From: Sphingomonadaceae bacterium
GTDB lineage: Bacteria; Pseudomonadota; Alphaproteobacteria; Sphingomonadales; Sphingomonadaceae
Reading direction: 5' to 3'
DNA: 64,000 bases
Assembly (NCBI GenBank): GCA_025359445.1
Contig: JANYGB010000032.1
Span: forward strand, 1 to 64,000
This document shows, in pieces, positions 55,614 to 64,000 of this stretch. Positions within the stretch are counted from its first letter, which is position 1, and each line of letters opens with the position of its first letter. A program made the position numbers and the translations under genes. Under the pieces are notes generated by a model that saw only the letters and a program-made list of their open reading frames with translations, did not search any database and had not been told where the DNA came from.

Positions 55614-56741
55614 TTAGGCGATCTTCCGCACGAACACGGTTCCGGCGGAATAGCCTGCACCAAACGAGCAGATAGTCCCGATATCACCGGGCGCAAGATC
55701 GGCGCTATGTTTATGAAAAGCAATGATCGATCCCGCGCTCGAGGTATTGCCATAGGTGTCAAGTACGGTCGGACTCTCGTCCTCGCTCGCCTCGTGCCCC
55801 AGCACGCGCTGCGCGATCAGGCGGTTCATGCCCTGGTTGGCCTGATGCAGCCACAGCCGCCGCAGCGCTGCCGGGTCGAGCCCGAGATTGGTCGCGTGCT
55901 CGCAGATCATAGCCGAAACCATCGGCACCACTTCCTTAAATACCTTGCGCCCTTCCTGCACGAACAGCTTGTCCGGCGCGCCGATCGTTTCGGGCGTGGC
56001 GCAGTTGAGGAAGCCGAAGTTATTGCGGATATTATTCGAGAACACCGTCTTGAGCCGGGTGCCGACGATTTCCCAATGCGGGCGCGGTGCCATATCTGCC
56101 GCCTCGACCAGCACCGCGGTCGCGACATCGCCGAAGATGAAGTGGCTGTCGCGGTTGCGCATGTTGTTGTGGCCGGTGCAAACCTCCGGGCTGACCACCA
56201 GCACCGAGCCCGCGTGACCGGCGCGGATGAAATCAGCGGCGGTCTGAATTCCGAAGGTGGCCGAAGAGCAAGCCACGTTCATATCGAACCCGAAGCCTTC
56301 GATGCCCAGCGCCGCCTGAATCTCGATCGCCATCGCCGGATAGGCGCGCTGCATGTTCGAAGCGGCGCACAGCACCGCGTCGACATCCTTGGAGTCACGC
56401 CCTGCGCGTTGCAGCGCGTCCAGCGCTGCCTTCACCCCCATTTCGGCCAGAACCGACAGTTCGTCATCGCCGCGTTCAGGCCAGCGCGGGGCCATGATTT
56501 CGGGATCGAGCAGCGGCGTCTTGCTCATTACATGGCGCGACTTCACCCCGCTCGCCTTCTCAATGAATTCGACCGAGCTGGGCTGCATTTCGAGCACATC
56601 ACCGGAGGCAATTGCAGCCGCGTGACTACTGTTAAACCGCTCCACATATGTGTTGAAGCTGGCAACCAGTTCTTCGTTGCTGATCGAATCCGGCGGGGTG
56701 TAGAGCCCGGTCGCCGAGATGACGGGAGTGATTTCGCTCAT
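55614..56741 (-). CDS. beta-ketoacyl-ACP synthase III-like enzyme
   Basis: 375-aa thiolase-fold condensing enzyme. Cys158 ([17 protein letters not shown]), His in [14 protein letters not shown] and Asn in [12 protein letters not shown] form the KAS III triad. It is about 55 residues longer than E. coli FabH, with an insertion near residues 35-90. It lies 17 nt upstream of psd, suggesting a lipid role; whether it is the main FabH or a specialised paralogue cannot be decided. ATG 56741 is the family start; the longer frame runs into tRNA-Tyr. Confidence 0.88.
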   Translation of the reverse strand: MSEITPVISATGLYTPPDSISNEELVASFNTYVERFNSSHAAAIASGDVLEMQPSSVEFIEKASGVKSRHVMSKTPLLDPEIMAPRWPERGDDELSVLAEMGVKAALDALQRAGRDSKDVDAVLCAASNMQRAYPAMAIEIQAALGIEGFGFDMNVACSSATFGIQTAADFIRAGHAGSVLVVSPEVCTGHNNMRNRDSHFIFGDVATAVLVEAADMAPRPHWEIVGTRLKTVFSNNIRNNFGFLNCATPETIGAPDKLFVQEGRKVFKEVVPMVSAMICEHATNLGLDPAALRRLWLHQANQGMNRLIAQRVLGHEASEDESPTVLDTYGNTSSAGSIIAFHKHSADLAPGDIGTICSFGAGYSAGTVFVRKIA

Positions 56742-56920
56742 AGCCCAAGTCCTACCGCCGCATCGCGCGCCCGGCAACCCGGCTCCAAATCCACAGCAGG
56801 CCAAATCCACAGGAGCATTGACAGCGCGCCGCGCCTTCGCCAAATGCGCGCTTCCTCGGCCGGATGGCTCCTTCTGGGAGCCGCACAAAGCGGGGCAACC
56901 CGACACCGGCAAGCTGGTGT

Positions 56921-57006
56921 GGACAGGTGGCCGAGTGGTTAATGGCAGCAGACTGTAAATCTGCCCGCGAGAGCGTACGGTGGTTCGAATCCACCCCTGT
57001 CCACCA
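56921..57006 (+). tRNA. tRNA-Tyr (GTA)
   Basis: 86-nt class II tRNA: acceptor GGACAGG/CCTGTCC, anticodon stem GCAGA/TCTGC with loop CTGTAAA (anticodon GTA), long variable arm (CCGCGAGAGCGTAC), T stem GGTGG/CCACC, discriminator A and encoded CCA. Followed 33 nt later by rlmB. Confidence 0.96.
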
Positions 57007-57039
57007 CCCAGCTTCTCAATCGAACTCGAAAGCAGACTG

Positions 57040-57840
57040 ATGGCCCGACCAACCGACGAAAAGCCCAAACGCGCATTGCGCGGCCGTGCCGGACGGATGA
57101 AGGGCGGGCGCGGCTCAGGCCAGGCGAGCACTGGCGCAGTGCGGCTGTGGGGGCGTCATGCGGTCGAAGCGGCATTGATGAACCCCGATCGCAACCACCG
57201 CAAGCTGTGGGCGACCCGCGAAGGGGTCGCTTCGCTCGACGGCGAGCTGCCCGCCGATTTCAAGGTGGAGTACGCCTCCCCCGCCGATCTCGCCCGGCTG
57301 GTTGCGCGCGATGCGCCGCACCAGGGGCTTGTGCTCGAATGCGATGCGCTGGAAGACATCTTCCTCGAAGACGTGCTGAGTGACGACGCGGCACGTCCGT
57401 TATTGATTCTAGATTCGGTCACCGATCCGCATAACGTCGGGGCGATCCTGCGCTCCGCCGCCGCGTTTAGCGCCGCCGCGATCATCACCCAGGACCGCCA
57501 CGCCCCGCCCGAAAGCGGAGTGGTTGCCAAGAGCGCTTCGGGCGCATTGGAAGTTGTGTCTTGGGTCCGCGTGGTCAATCTTTCGCGTGCGCTCGATGAA
57601 ATCGCCGAGGCTGGATACTGGCGGATCGGGCTGGATGGCGCAGGCACCGATACGCTTGCCGAAGCGTTGCCCAGCGGTCCGATTGCATTGGTGCTCGGTG
57701 CCGAGGGCGAAGGCATTCGCCACAATATTGTGCAGCACTGCGATGCGCTGGCTCGACTGCCGATCAGCAGCGCGATAGAAAGCCTCAACGTCTCAAACGC
57801 AGCTGCGATTGCACTTTACGCGATTGCCACCCGCGGCTGA
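57040..57840 (+). CDS. rlmB: 23S rRNA (guanosine-2'-O-)-methyltransferase RlmB
   Basis: SpoU-class (knotted) methyltransferase modifying 23S rRNA. 266 aa: basic start, RNA-binding domain (RLWGRHAVEAALMNPDRNHR), and SAM-knot motifs DPHNVGAILRSAAAF, IALVLGAEGEGIR and ISSAIESLNVSNAAAIALY. ATG 57040 is preferred; a longer frame includes tRNA-Tyr. Confidence 0.93.
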   Translation: MARPTDEKPKRALRGRAGRMKGGRGSGQASTGAVRLWGRHAVEAALMNPDRNHRKLWATREGVASLDGELPADFKVEYASPADLARLVARDAPHQGLVLECDALEDIFLEDVLSDDAARPLLILDSVTDPHNVGAILRSAAAFSAAAIITQDRHAPPESGVVAKSASGALEVVSWVRVVNLSRALDEIAEAGYWRIGLDGAGTDTLAEALPSGPIALVLGAEGEGIRHNIVQHCDALARLPISSAIESLNVSNAAAIALYAIATRG

Positions 57841-57860
57841 GACCTTGCGGGGGGGAATCA

Positions 57861-58739
57861 ATGCTGAAATCTTTTAACGTTCGGCGCGCTGGTGCAGCCG
57901 TTGTGGTGGCTGTGTGCGCTTTGTCGCTGTCGGCCTGCTTCGTACTGCCGGGCAAATTCGCCGCCTCGCTTGATCTGCGCAAAGACGGACGCTTCACTTA
58001 CACTTACAACGGCCAGATTGTAATCCTCGGCCTGACGCGGCTCGCCGAAATCGCGATGGCGCAAAAACCCAAGGCCGAATTTTCGCCCTCGACTTGTTAC
58101 AAGAAGGACGAAACGACTGAGCGCGATTGCACCGCCACCGAAGTTGCCGCGCAGAAGTCCGATTGGGAAATCGAACAGAAGGCCGCCGCCGAAGGTGATG
58201 CCAAGGACAAGGACATGATTGTCAGGGCGCTCGGCGGAGTTGACCCGAACGATCCCAAGTCAGCAGCCGAGATCGCCCAGCGGCTAAGCGGACAGGCCGG
58301 GTTCAAACGCGTGACTTACCAGGGCGGCGGGATTTACGACGTCGAATATGCCATCGCCGGCCAGCTAACTTACGATTACGCCTTCCCGACCATTGAACGG
58401 ATGCCCCAAGTCCTGCCCTTTATCGTGCTTAACCGCCGCGCCAACGGCGAGGTCCGGATCGATTCGCCATTGATGCAGCAAGCCGCAATGGCCATGCCCG
58501 GCGGCAACCCTGCGCAGTTATTCAACCAGATGATCGCCCCCAAGGATGGCAAGCCTACTGCGGAAATGAAGGACTTCCCAGTCGTCGACGGGCATTTTAC
58601 GCTGACCACCGATGGCGTGATCCTGTCGAACAACACCGAACACGGCGCCAATCCAGTCGCGGGCGGCAAGCAGCTCGATTGGGATATCAACTTCTTCACC
58701 GCGATTGCGCCGATGGCACTGATCGGACTGGCGAAGTAA
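57861..58739 (+). CDS. putative lipoprotein, unknown function
   Basis: 292 aa. Lipobox L-S-A-C26 after a basic and hydrophobic signal (NVRRAGAAVVVAVCALSLSAC), so probably membrane-anchored in the periplasm. The mature part starts with a beta-rich segment (FAASLDLRKDGRFTYTYNGQ) and has a charged helical middle (EIEQKAAAEGDAKDKDM); only two further cysteines (YKKDE region), so a disulfide is possible. I recognise no domain. GGGGGGGAAT lies before the ATG; it is 20 nt after rlmB and may be co-transcribed. Confidence 0.8.
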   Translation: MLKSFNVRRAGAAVVVAVCALSLSACFVLPGKFAASLDLRKDGRFTYTYNGQIVILGLTRLAEIAMAQKPKAEFSPSTCYKKDETTERDCTATEVAAQKSDWEIEQKAAAEGDAKDKDMIVRALGGVDPNDPKSAAEIAQRLSGQAGFKRVTYQGGGIYDVEYAIAGQLTYDYAFPTIERMPQVLPFIVLNRRANGEVRIDSPLMQQAAMAMPGGNPAQLFNQMIAPKDGKPTAEMKDFPVVDGHFTLTTDGVILSNNTEHGANPVAGGKQLDWDINFFTAIAPMALIGLAK

Positions 58740-58818
58740 GGCCAGGCTTAGCGGCTAGGCCTGCGGTGAAGACAGCAACTGCTTGCCCAGTCGCCTCGCC
58801 AATCCTAGTGCGCAGCCC

Positions 58819-60045
58819 ATGTCCGACATCGTCTCACCGCTCGCTCGCCCCTTCACTGCAATGCCGCCGATTGCCGGGGTGACGCTGCGTGTGGCGCGGG
58901 CCGGGTACAAGGACTGGGGCCGCTGCGACCTGACTTATGCCGAGTTGACTGAGGGCACCGTGGTGGCGGGCGTGTTCACGCGCAACGTCTGTTGCTCGAG
59001 CGAGGTTGAAATTGGCCGCGCCAACATCGCGCAAAGCCAGGCCCGCGCGCTGGTGGTCAACGCCGGGAATTCGAACGCCTTCACCGGCTATCGCGGACGT
59101 GAGGCGGTCGAAGGAATTATGGCGCAAGTCGCCGCGCACTTGGGCTGCCCGCCCGAACAGGTGTTCGTCTCCTCGACCGGGGTGATCGGCGTGCCTTTGC
59201 CGCTCGACAAGGCCCAGGCTGGCCTTGGCTCAGCGTTCGAAGCTGCTCCATGCGATTGGGAGGAAGCCGCCAATACCATCGGCACCACCGACACTTTCGC
59301 GAAGGGCGCGAGCGCCACAGCGCTGGTTGGCGGTAAGACCGTGGCCCTTGCTGCGATCATCAAGGGCAGCGGCATGATCGCGCCCGACCTGGCGACGATG
59401 CTGGGCTACGTGTTTACCGATTGCGCAATTGCGCCGGCGTTCCTGCAAGATCTGCTGAGCACGGCCAACCAGACCACGTTCAACTGCATCACGGTCGATA
59501 GCGATACTTCGACCAGCGACACCGTGCTCGCCTTCGCCACCGGCAAGGCCGACAATGCACCCCTAACTGGTTTCGACTGCCCCGGCGCTGATGCCTTCGC
59601 CGCCGCACTTCACGACGTCTGCCGCCAGCTCGCCCAGCTGGTGGTGCGCGACGGCGAAGGCGCGCAGAAGTTCATCACTGTCAGCGTGAGCGGTGCGGTG
59701 AGCGATGACAGCGCGCGGAAGATCGGCCTCGCGGTGGCCAATTCGCCGTTGGTCAAGACTGCGATCGCAGGAGAGGACGCCAACTGGGGCCGTGTGGTCA
59801 TGGCGGTGGGAAAAGCCGGCGAACCGGCTGATCGTGACAAGCTGTCGATCGGGTTCGGCGGCGTTTGGGCTGCGCGCGAAGGGCAACCGCTCGCAGACTA
59901 CGACGAGGCGCCAATGGCAGCGCACCTCAAGGGTCAGGAAATTTCGATTGAAATCGACCTTGGCCTCGGCGAAGGCCGCGCCACCGTGTGGACTTGTGAT
60001 CTCACTCACGATTACATTTCGATCAATGCGGATTATCGGAGTTGA
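58819..60045 (+). CDS. argJ: glutamate N-acetyltransferase/amino-acid acetyltransferase ArgJ
   Basis: Recycles the acetyl group in arginine synthesis. 408-aa precursor that cleaves itself before T193 (KGSGMIAPDLATMLGYVFTD). Other blocks: VVNAGNSNAFTG, STGVIGVPLP and GEDANWGRVVMAVGKAG. The cleavage segment reads PDLATML rather than the common PNMATML. Start ATG 58819; stop overlaps the next gene (TTGA). Confidence 0.96.
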   Translation: MSDIVSPLARPFTAMPPIAGVTLRVARAGYKDWGRCDLTYAELTEGTVVAGVFTRNVCCSSEVEIGRANIAQSQARALVVNAGNSNAFTGYRGREAVEGIMAQVAAHLGCPPEQVFVSSTGVIGVPLPLDKAQAGLGSAFEAAPCDWEEAANTIGTTDTFAKGASATALVGGKTVALAAIIKGSGMIAPDLATMLGYVFTDCAIAPAFLQDLLSTANQTTFNCITVDSDTSTSDTVLAFATGKADNAPLTGFDCPGADAFAAALHDVCRQLAQLVVRDGEGAQKFITVSVSGAVSDDSARKIGLAVANSPLVKTAIAGEDANWGRVVMAVGKAGEPADRDKLSIGFGGVWAAREGQPLADYDEAPMAAHLKGQEISIEIDLGLGEGRATVWTCDLTHDYISINADYRS

Positions 60046-60845
60046 CCCAAGCTTTGACCGGCCCGGTCGCTGCGCTGATGCGTGACGCCGCAACCCGCGC
60101 GATCCTGCCGCGCTGGCAGACACTCACCGCCGATCAGATCGACGACAAAGCTGCCGACGACGTGGTGACCATTGCCGACAAGGAAGCCGAGCTGATCCTC
60201 GCCGAAGGGCTGTCAAAAATCTTGCCCGACGCGACCATCGTGGGCGAAGAGGCCGCCTTTGCCGATCCCGCCTTGCTTGAGCGGTTGGGCGATACGCTGT
60301 GCTGGATCGTCGACCCGCTCGATGGGACCAACAACTTCGCACGCGGAAAGCCGCCGTTCGGGGTGATGGTTGCACTGGCCGAGGCGGGCGAAACGGTGGC
60401 TGGGTGGATTTACGATCCGCTCTCGGGCCGACTAATCCACGCGCATCGCGGTGGCGGGGCGTGGCTCGGGGAGGAGCAAGTGACAGCGTGCTCCACCGGA
60501 GCCGAGCCGCCGATTGCCGCAATCTCACTGGTGTTCATGGACCAGGCCAAGCGCGAGGCGATGAAGCAGCAGATTGCCCCGCACTACACACTGGTCGATA
60601 TCCCGCGCTGCGCCGCCGAGCAATATCCGCGGCTGGTGCTGGGGGTGAACGATCTGTCCATTTTCGAACGGACTTTGGCGTGGGATCATGCTGCGGGCGT
60701 GCTGTTCGTCAATGAGGCTGGCGGCATGGCGGCGCGGCCTGACGGGCGGGCATACCGGGTCGATGAGGCGCACTTGCCCGGCCTGATCGGCGCGGCGAGC
60801 CCGGCGCTGTGGCACGGACTGGCCAAGAGGTTGGCTGAGATCTAA
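60042..60845 (+). CDS. inositol-monophosphatase-family phosphatase
   Basis: 267 aa, Mg-dependent sugar-phosphatase fold: metal ligands E70 (IVGEEAAFADP), D91 and D94 (WIVDPLDGTNNFARG), and the C-terminal WDHAAGVLFVNEAGG. Candidates are inositol-1-phosphate, histidinol-phosphate or 3'-phosphoadenosine nucleotides; sequence does not decide. TTG start at 60042, coupled to argJ. The next palindrome starts right at its stop. Confidence 0.88.
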   Translation: MTQALTGPVAALMRDAATRAILPRWQTLTADQIDDKAADDVVTIADKEAELILAEGLSKILPDATIVGEEAAFADPALLERLGDTLCWIVDPLDGTNNFARGKPPFGVMVALAEAGETVAGWIYDPLSGRLIHAHRGGGAWLGEEQVTACSTGAEPPIAAISLVFMDQAKREAMKQQIAPHYTLVDIPRCAAEQYPRLVLGVNDLSIFERTLAWDHAAGVLFVNEAGGMAARPDGRAYRVDEAHLPGLIGAASPALWHGLAKRLAEI

Positions 60846-60936
60846 CGTCGTCCCCGGCTCGACCGGGGACTGATGGCGTTCAAGCGCAAGCTGGGGTGAT
60901 CCGGGCCAGCGGTCCCCGGTCGAGCCGGGGACGACG
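60846..60936. repeat. palindromic repeat, CGTCGTCCCCG family, perfect 25-bp arms
   Basis: Arms at 60846-60870 and 60912-60936 (outer CGTCGTCCCCGGCTCG, inner ACCGGGGAC) are exact inverse copies over 25 nt. It fills the 95-nt convergent gap between the IMPase-family gene and trxA. The loop keeps GGCGT and GGGCCAGCGG, as in the copy at 52618-52708. Confidence 0.88.
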
Positions 60937-60940
60937 GATA

Positions 60941-61261
60941 TTACAGCTCGCTTTCGAGCCAGGCCTTGAGCTGGCTCTTGGGTGCCGCGCCCAGTTTCTG
61001 CGCGACCGGCTCACCGTTCTTGAACAACACCATCAGCGGGATCGACTGCACACCGAACTTGGCCGGGGTTTCGGTGCTTTCCATGATGTCCATCTTGACC
61101 ACCGAAACCTTGTCCGACAGCTCTTCGCTGATTTCTTCAAGGCTGGGGCCGATCATCTTGCAGGGACCGCACCATTCGGCCCAGAAATCGACCAGCACCG
61201 GCTTGTCAGACTGCAGAACTTCGGCGGCGAAAGTGGCATCGGTGACGGCTTTGGTGGCCAT
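60941..61261 (-). CDS. trxA: thioredoxin
   Basis: Cytosolic disulfide reductant, 106 aa. Active site W-C31-G-P-C34 (VDFWAEWCGPCKMIGP), cis-Pro in VQSIPLMVLFKNGE. GAGGAG lies before ATG 61261. It stands just downstream of addA on the same strand, 75 nt away. Confidence 0.97.
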   Translation of the reverse strand: MATKAVTDATFAAEVLQSDKPVLVDFWAEWCGPCKMIGPSLEEISEELSDKVSVVKMDIMESTETPAKFGVQSIPLMVLFKNGEPVAQKLGAAPKSQLKAWLESEL

Positions 61262-61336
61262 TGGAATTCTCCTCGAAAGTGTTGCACCCAATCTAGGCGG
61301 TGCGCGCGCGAAGGCAACGGCTGCGCACAAAAAGCT

Positions 61337-64000
61337 TTACTGCGCGTCGTCCAATCCGGGCTTGTGCGCGGCGAGCAGCGCGGACGGCAGTTCAAGTAAT
61401 ACTGGAACCTGCGTATACAGCACCGCCGCCTGCACGTCGCGGCCCGGATAAGTCAGTTCCAGCGCAGCAACATAGGCGGCCATCTGGCGCAGGATCGCAA
61501 CCGGCACGGCGTCGAGACTGATAGGGGGGCGCCGCGCCGATTTGAAATCGATCACGCGAATGACCTGATCGTTGATCAGCAGCCGGTCGATTGTCCCCGC
61601 CACGACTTGCCCGCCGACTGTCGCGGCAATGGGCACTTCAGCGAACGAACCGGGGGCGAAAAGCTCAGTCCAGCCCGGGTGTGCGAGCACCTGCAAGGCA
61701 GAGGCGATCATCTCGGCGCGCGCCGCAGCGGCAAATTCTCCGCCTGCCCGCGCCAGCCATACCTGCGCCGCGGCAGCGCGATCGGCTGGCGGCACATCGG
61801 GCAAACGTTCAAGCAGCCGGTGCATCAGCACCCCGCGCCGCGCCGCAGCCGAATCGCTACCCGGCGCGAATGGACCATCGCCGCTGATGTCTTGGCCGAG
61901 CGACGAAGGTGCCAGCGGACGCGGCGGGCGCGGCTCGGCGGCAGCCGGGTTTTCAAGCCAAGGCGGCAACAGTTCCAGCTCACCGCTTGCACGCTCGGGC
62001 GGCGGCAGCGCCAGCGCGGACGCTTCGCCATGGACCCAGCGCTTACCCCAAATCTCATCTGTCTCTGGCTCATCGGCTGAAAACAGCCCGTGCAGCCGCG
62101 CATACCAGCTGTCGTCTGCGGGGTCCTTCTCCTGCGGGGTCAGCGATCCGGCGATAAACAACGCCTCTTCGGCGCGGGTCATCGCGACGTACAGCAGCCG
62201 CCAATGCTCCTGCATTTCAGCGATCTTGGCCGCAGCGTCGGCCGCCGCAATCACCCCGGCGCGATCCGTAGCTGCAAGCGGCGGCAGGGGAATGAGCCGC
62301 GCTGGTTCGCCTGCTGCAGCCACCGGATCGGCCAGCGACAGCGTGCGGCGACGGCCCGGCGGGTTGGGATTGTCCGCCGCGTCAGCCAGGATAACGATCG
62401 GCGCCTGCAGGCCCTTGGCACCGTGGACCGTCATCACCCGCACCTCATCCGCCGCCTTACCCGCCTCGCGCTTCAATTCGCCATCACCGGCTTCGAACCA
62501 GCGCAGAAAGGTGTGCAGGCTGGGCACTTCGCTCGCGGAAAAAGCGTTAGCGGCGTTAAGCAATTCATCGATCGGATCGCCGACCTCGCTGCCCAGCCGC
62601 GCGACCAGCTTGCAGCGGCCCTGCCACGGCCCGGTGAGAAGCCAGTGGAGCAACATCTGCGGCGGTTCGAAATCGGCCTGGCGAAGCAGGTCGAGCAATT
62701 GCGTCACCGCGCCGGCAACCACTGCGTTGCCGCGTTGATCAAGCAAGTGCCTCCAAAGCTTTACTTTGTCGGGCCGATAACCGAATTCCAGCAGCTGTTC
62801 CTGGCTCCACCCGACCAGCGGCGAGGTTAGCAGGCAGGCAAGGTTGAGATCGTCGAGCGGCTGCGCTGCAAAACGCAGCGCCGCGATCAGATCGCGCACC
62901 CCCAGCGGTGCGGCGAGCCGCAGCCGGTCGACACCTGCGACCGGCACCCCGGCAGCATGCAGCCGCGCGACGATCAGCCCGGCGAGCGCCTTGCGTTTGC
63001 GCACCAATACCATAACGTCGCCCGCCTTGGCCCGTCGCGCCGTGCCGGCAGGTTCACCTTTGACCAACGGGAAGCCCGCATCGAGCCAAACGTGCACCTG
63101 CCGCGCAATCTTATCTGCCAGTTGCCGGTCGGTCGGCGCGAGCCAGGTTTCGCTGCCCTCATCGCCATCATCTTCCGCGCCGCCATCTTCATCGCTTTTG
63201 CCCCCGATCGGCGGCCACACGACCACCTGGCCCGGACGCTCCTCACCAACATGCACTACCGTTTCGTCAATCATGCCGAAGCTCGAAGGGCCAATCTGGG
63301 CGATGGCCATATCCACGAATTCAAGCACTTGCCGCGCAGTTCTAAAGCTACGTCCGAGGCCTAGATCCTGCAATTGGCGCAATGGCCCGCCGCCGCGCAG
63401 GCCCGCCGCGCCTTCTGCCAGCCCCAGCATTTCGGCCTGCACACGGTCTTTGGCGCGGGCAAAGTTTTCCGGGCTGGTGCCCTGAAACCCGAAAATCGCT
63501 TGCTTGGTATCGCCAACCACGAAGAGCGTGCGCAGCTTATCGCCATGTTGCCCTTCACCGGCAAAGAAATCGCCGATCAGCGCCTTGATGATCGCCCACT
63601 GCGCCGCGTTGGTGTCTTGCGCTTCATCGACCAGGATGTGGTCGAACTGCCGGTCGAGCTTGTAGCGGATCCATCCGGCCAGATCCTTGGTGCTGAGCAG
63701 ATCGGCCGCCAGGCGGATCTGGTCGTCGAAATCGATCAGCCCGGCCCGGCCCTTGGCATCATCCCACGCCAGCGCGAATTTGCGCCCCAGTTCAAGCGCG
63801 GGGGTGAGCCATTCGGCGAGCGCCAGCAGCACCTGCATGTCGCGCACTGCGAGCCTGGAGGCGAGCACGGCTTGCGCTGCTTGCTCGAAGTATTCTTCGT
63901 GCTTTTGCAGGCTGGGAACGCTGCGCACGGTGTCTTTCTGCGTGAACAGAACCTTGTGCAGTTCGGTCAGCTGCTCGAATCGTTGCTCCGCCTCTGCCCC
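61337..64000 (-). CDS. addA: double-strand break repair helicase-nuclease AddA (C-terminal part)
   Basis: UvrD-type helicase with C-terminal nuclease; with AddB it resects double-strand ends (alphaproteobacterial RecBCD substitute). The frame is open to the window edge, so the N-terminus is missing; about 887 residues are visible. Motifs: Walker B DHILVDEAQDTNAAQW, VGDTKQAIFGFQG (motif III), MTVHGAKGLQAPIVILAD, YVAMTRAEEALF (motif VI), and nuclease residues in GTIDRLLINDQVIRVIDFKSAR. addB would be expected upstream, beyond the window. Confidence 0.93.
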   Translation of the reverse strand, partial: GAEAEQRFEQLTELHKVLFTQKDTVRSVPSLQKHEEYFEQAAQAVLASRLAVRDMQVLLALAEWLTPALELGRKFALAWDDAKGRAGLIDFDDQIRLAADLLSTKDLAGWIRYKLDRQFDHILVDEAQDTNAAQWAIIKALIGDFFAGEGQHGDKLRTLFVVGDTKQAIFGFQGTSPENFARAKDRVQAEMLGLAEGAAGLRGGGPLRQLQDLGLGRSFRTARQVLEFVDMAIAQIGPSSFGMIDETVVHVGEERPGQVVVWPPIGGKSDEDGGAEDDGDEGSETWLAPTDRQLADKIARQVHVWLDAGFPLVKGEPAGTARRAKAGDVMVLVRKRKALAGLIVARLHAAGVPVAGVDRLRLAAPLGVRDLIAALRFAAQPLDDLNLACLLTSPLVGWSQEQLLEFGYRPDKVKLWRHLLDQRGNAVVAGAVTQLLDLLRQADFEPPQMLLHWLLTGPWQGRCKLVARLGSEVGDPIDELLNAANAFSASEVPSLHTFLRWFEAGDGELKREAGKAADEVRVMTVHGAKGLQAPIVILADAADNPNPPGRRRTLSLADPVAAAGEPARLIPLPPLAATDRAGVIAAADAAAKIAEMQEHWRLLYVAMTRAEEALFIAGSLTPQEKDPADDSWYARLHGLFSADEPETDEIWGKRWVHGEASALALPPPERASGELELLPPWLENPAAAEPRPPRPLAPSSLGQDISGDGPFAPGSDSAAARRGVLMHRLLERLPDVPPADRAAAAQVWLARAGGEFAAAARAEMIASALQVLAHPGWTELFAPGSFAEVPIAATVGGQVVAGTIDRLLINDQVIRVIDFKSARRPPISLDAVPVAILRQMAAYVAALELTYPGRDVQAAVLYTQVPVLLELPSALLAAHKPGLDDAQ

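Overview
This 64 kb window is high-GC bacterial chromosome, densely packed with core genes. It fits an alphaproteobacterium of the order Sphingomonadales. Supporting signs are the dapF-mtaB-ftsY-yciB run, a ccm operon without ccmAB at the locus, the rpsB-tsf-pyrH-frr-uppS-cdsA-dxr-rseP-bamA-ompH-fabZ run without lpxD or lpxA (sphingomonads typically replace lipid A with glycosphingolipids), and a PAS-GAF-PHY bacteriophytochrome with an HWE-type kinase. No phage, plasmid, transposase or CRISPR array is visible. Genus and species cannot be fixed from the sequence alone.

Layout. 0.2-2.6 kb: purU, a broken ProX/YbaK-type deacylase remnant, and an MHS-family transporter. 2.8-6.1 kb: a red-light sensor module, bacteriophytochrome hybrid kinase plus its heme oxygenase. 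6.3-13 kb: accessory metabolism, with an MFS transporter and choline-sulfatase pair, tRNA-Met, a 2H phosphoesterase, a secreted alkylsulfatase and an aldo/keto reductase. 13-17.7 kb: mltG-fabF-acpP and aspS. 17.8-21.1 kb: overlapping rnd-oxyR-SGNH hydrolase-hutD. 21-25.7 kb: pgsA, an LplT-like transporter, a thiamine-diphosphate enzyme and an EVE-domain protein. 25.8-34 kb: a 2OG-Fe(II) oxygenase, a GGDEF-EAL protein, dapF-mtaB-ftsY-yciB, a PuuD-like membrane protein and an aminotransferase. 34-41.3 kb: kup, the cytochrome c maturation operon ccmCDEFGHI, and tRNA-His. 41.5-53.6 kb: a PilZ protein, rpmE, then the long minus-strand envelope and translation cluster from rpsB down to fabZ. 53.8-57 kb: a small membrane-protein gene behind a LexA-box-like site and a DnaA-box match, pssA-psd, and a KAS III-like enzyme. 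56.9-64 kb: tRNA-Tyr, rlmB, an unknown lipoprotein, argJ, an IMPase-family phosphatase, trxA, and the C-terminal part of addA running off the window.

Much of the window serves envelope building: phospholipids (pgsA, cdsA, pssA, psd), fatty acids (acpP, fabF, fabZ, KAS III), isoprenoid and undecaprenyl carrier (dxr, uppS), and outer-membrane assembly (bamA, ompH, rseP). Operons are tight, with 1, 4 or 8 nt overlaps and frequent GTG or TTG starts at coupled junctions.

The most distinctive non-coding structure is a set of about 35-150 nt palindromic repeats in at least three sequence families. They fill most convergent gene gaps and two gaps inside the rpsB-tsf-pyrH run. I found no clearly new multi-gene defence or mobile system. 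The best leads are these palindromes, the putative SOS-linked small membrane gene, and several orphan small or unknown genes.
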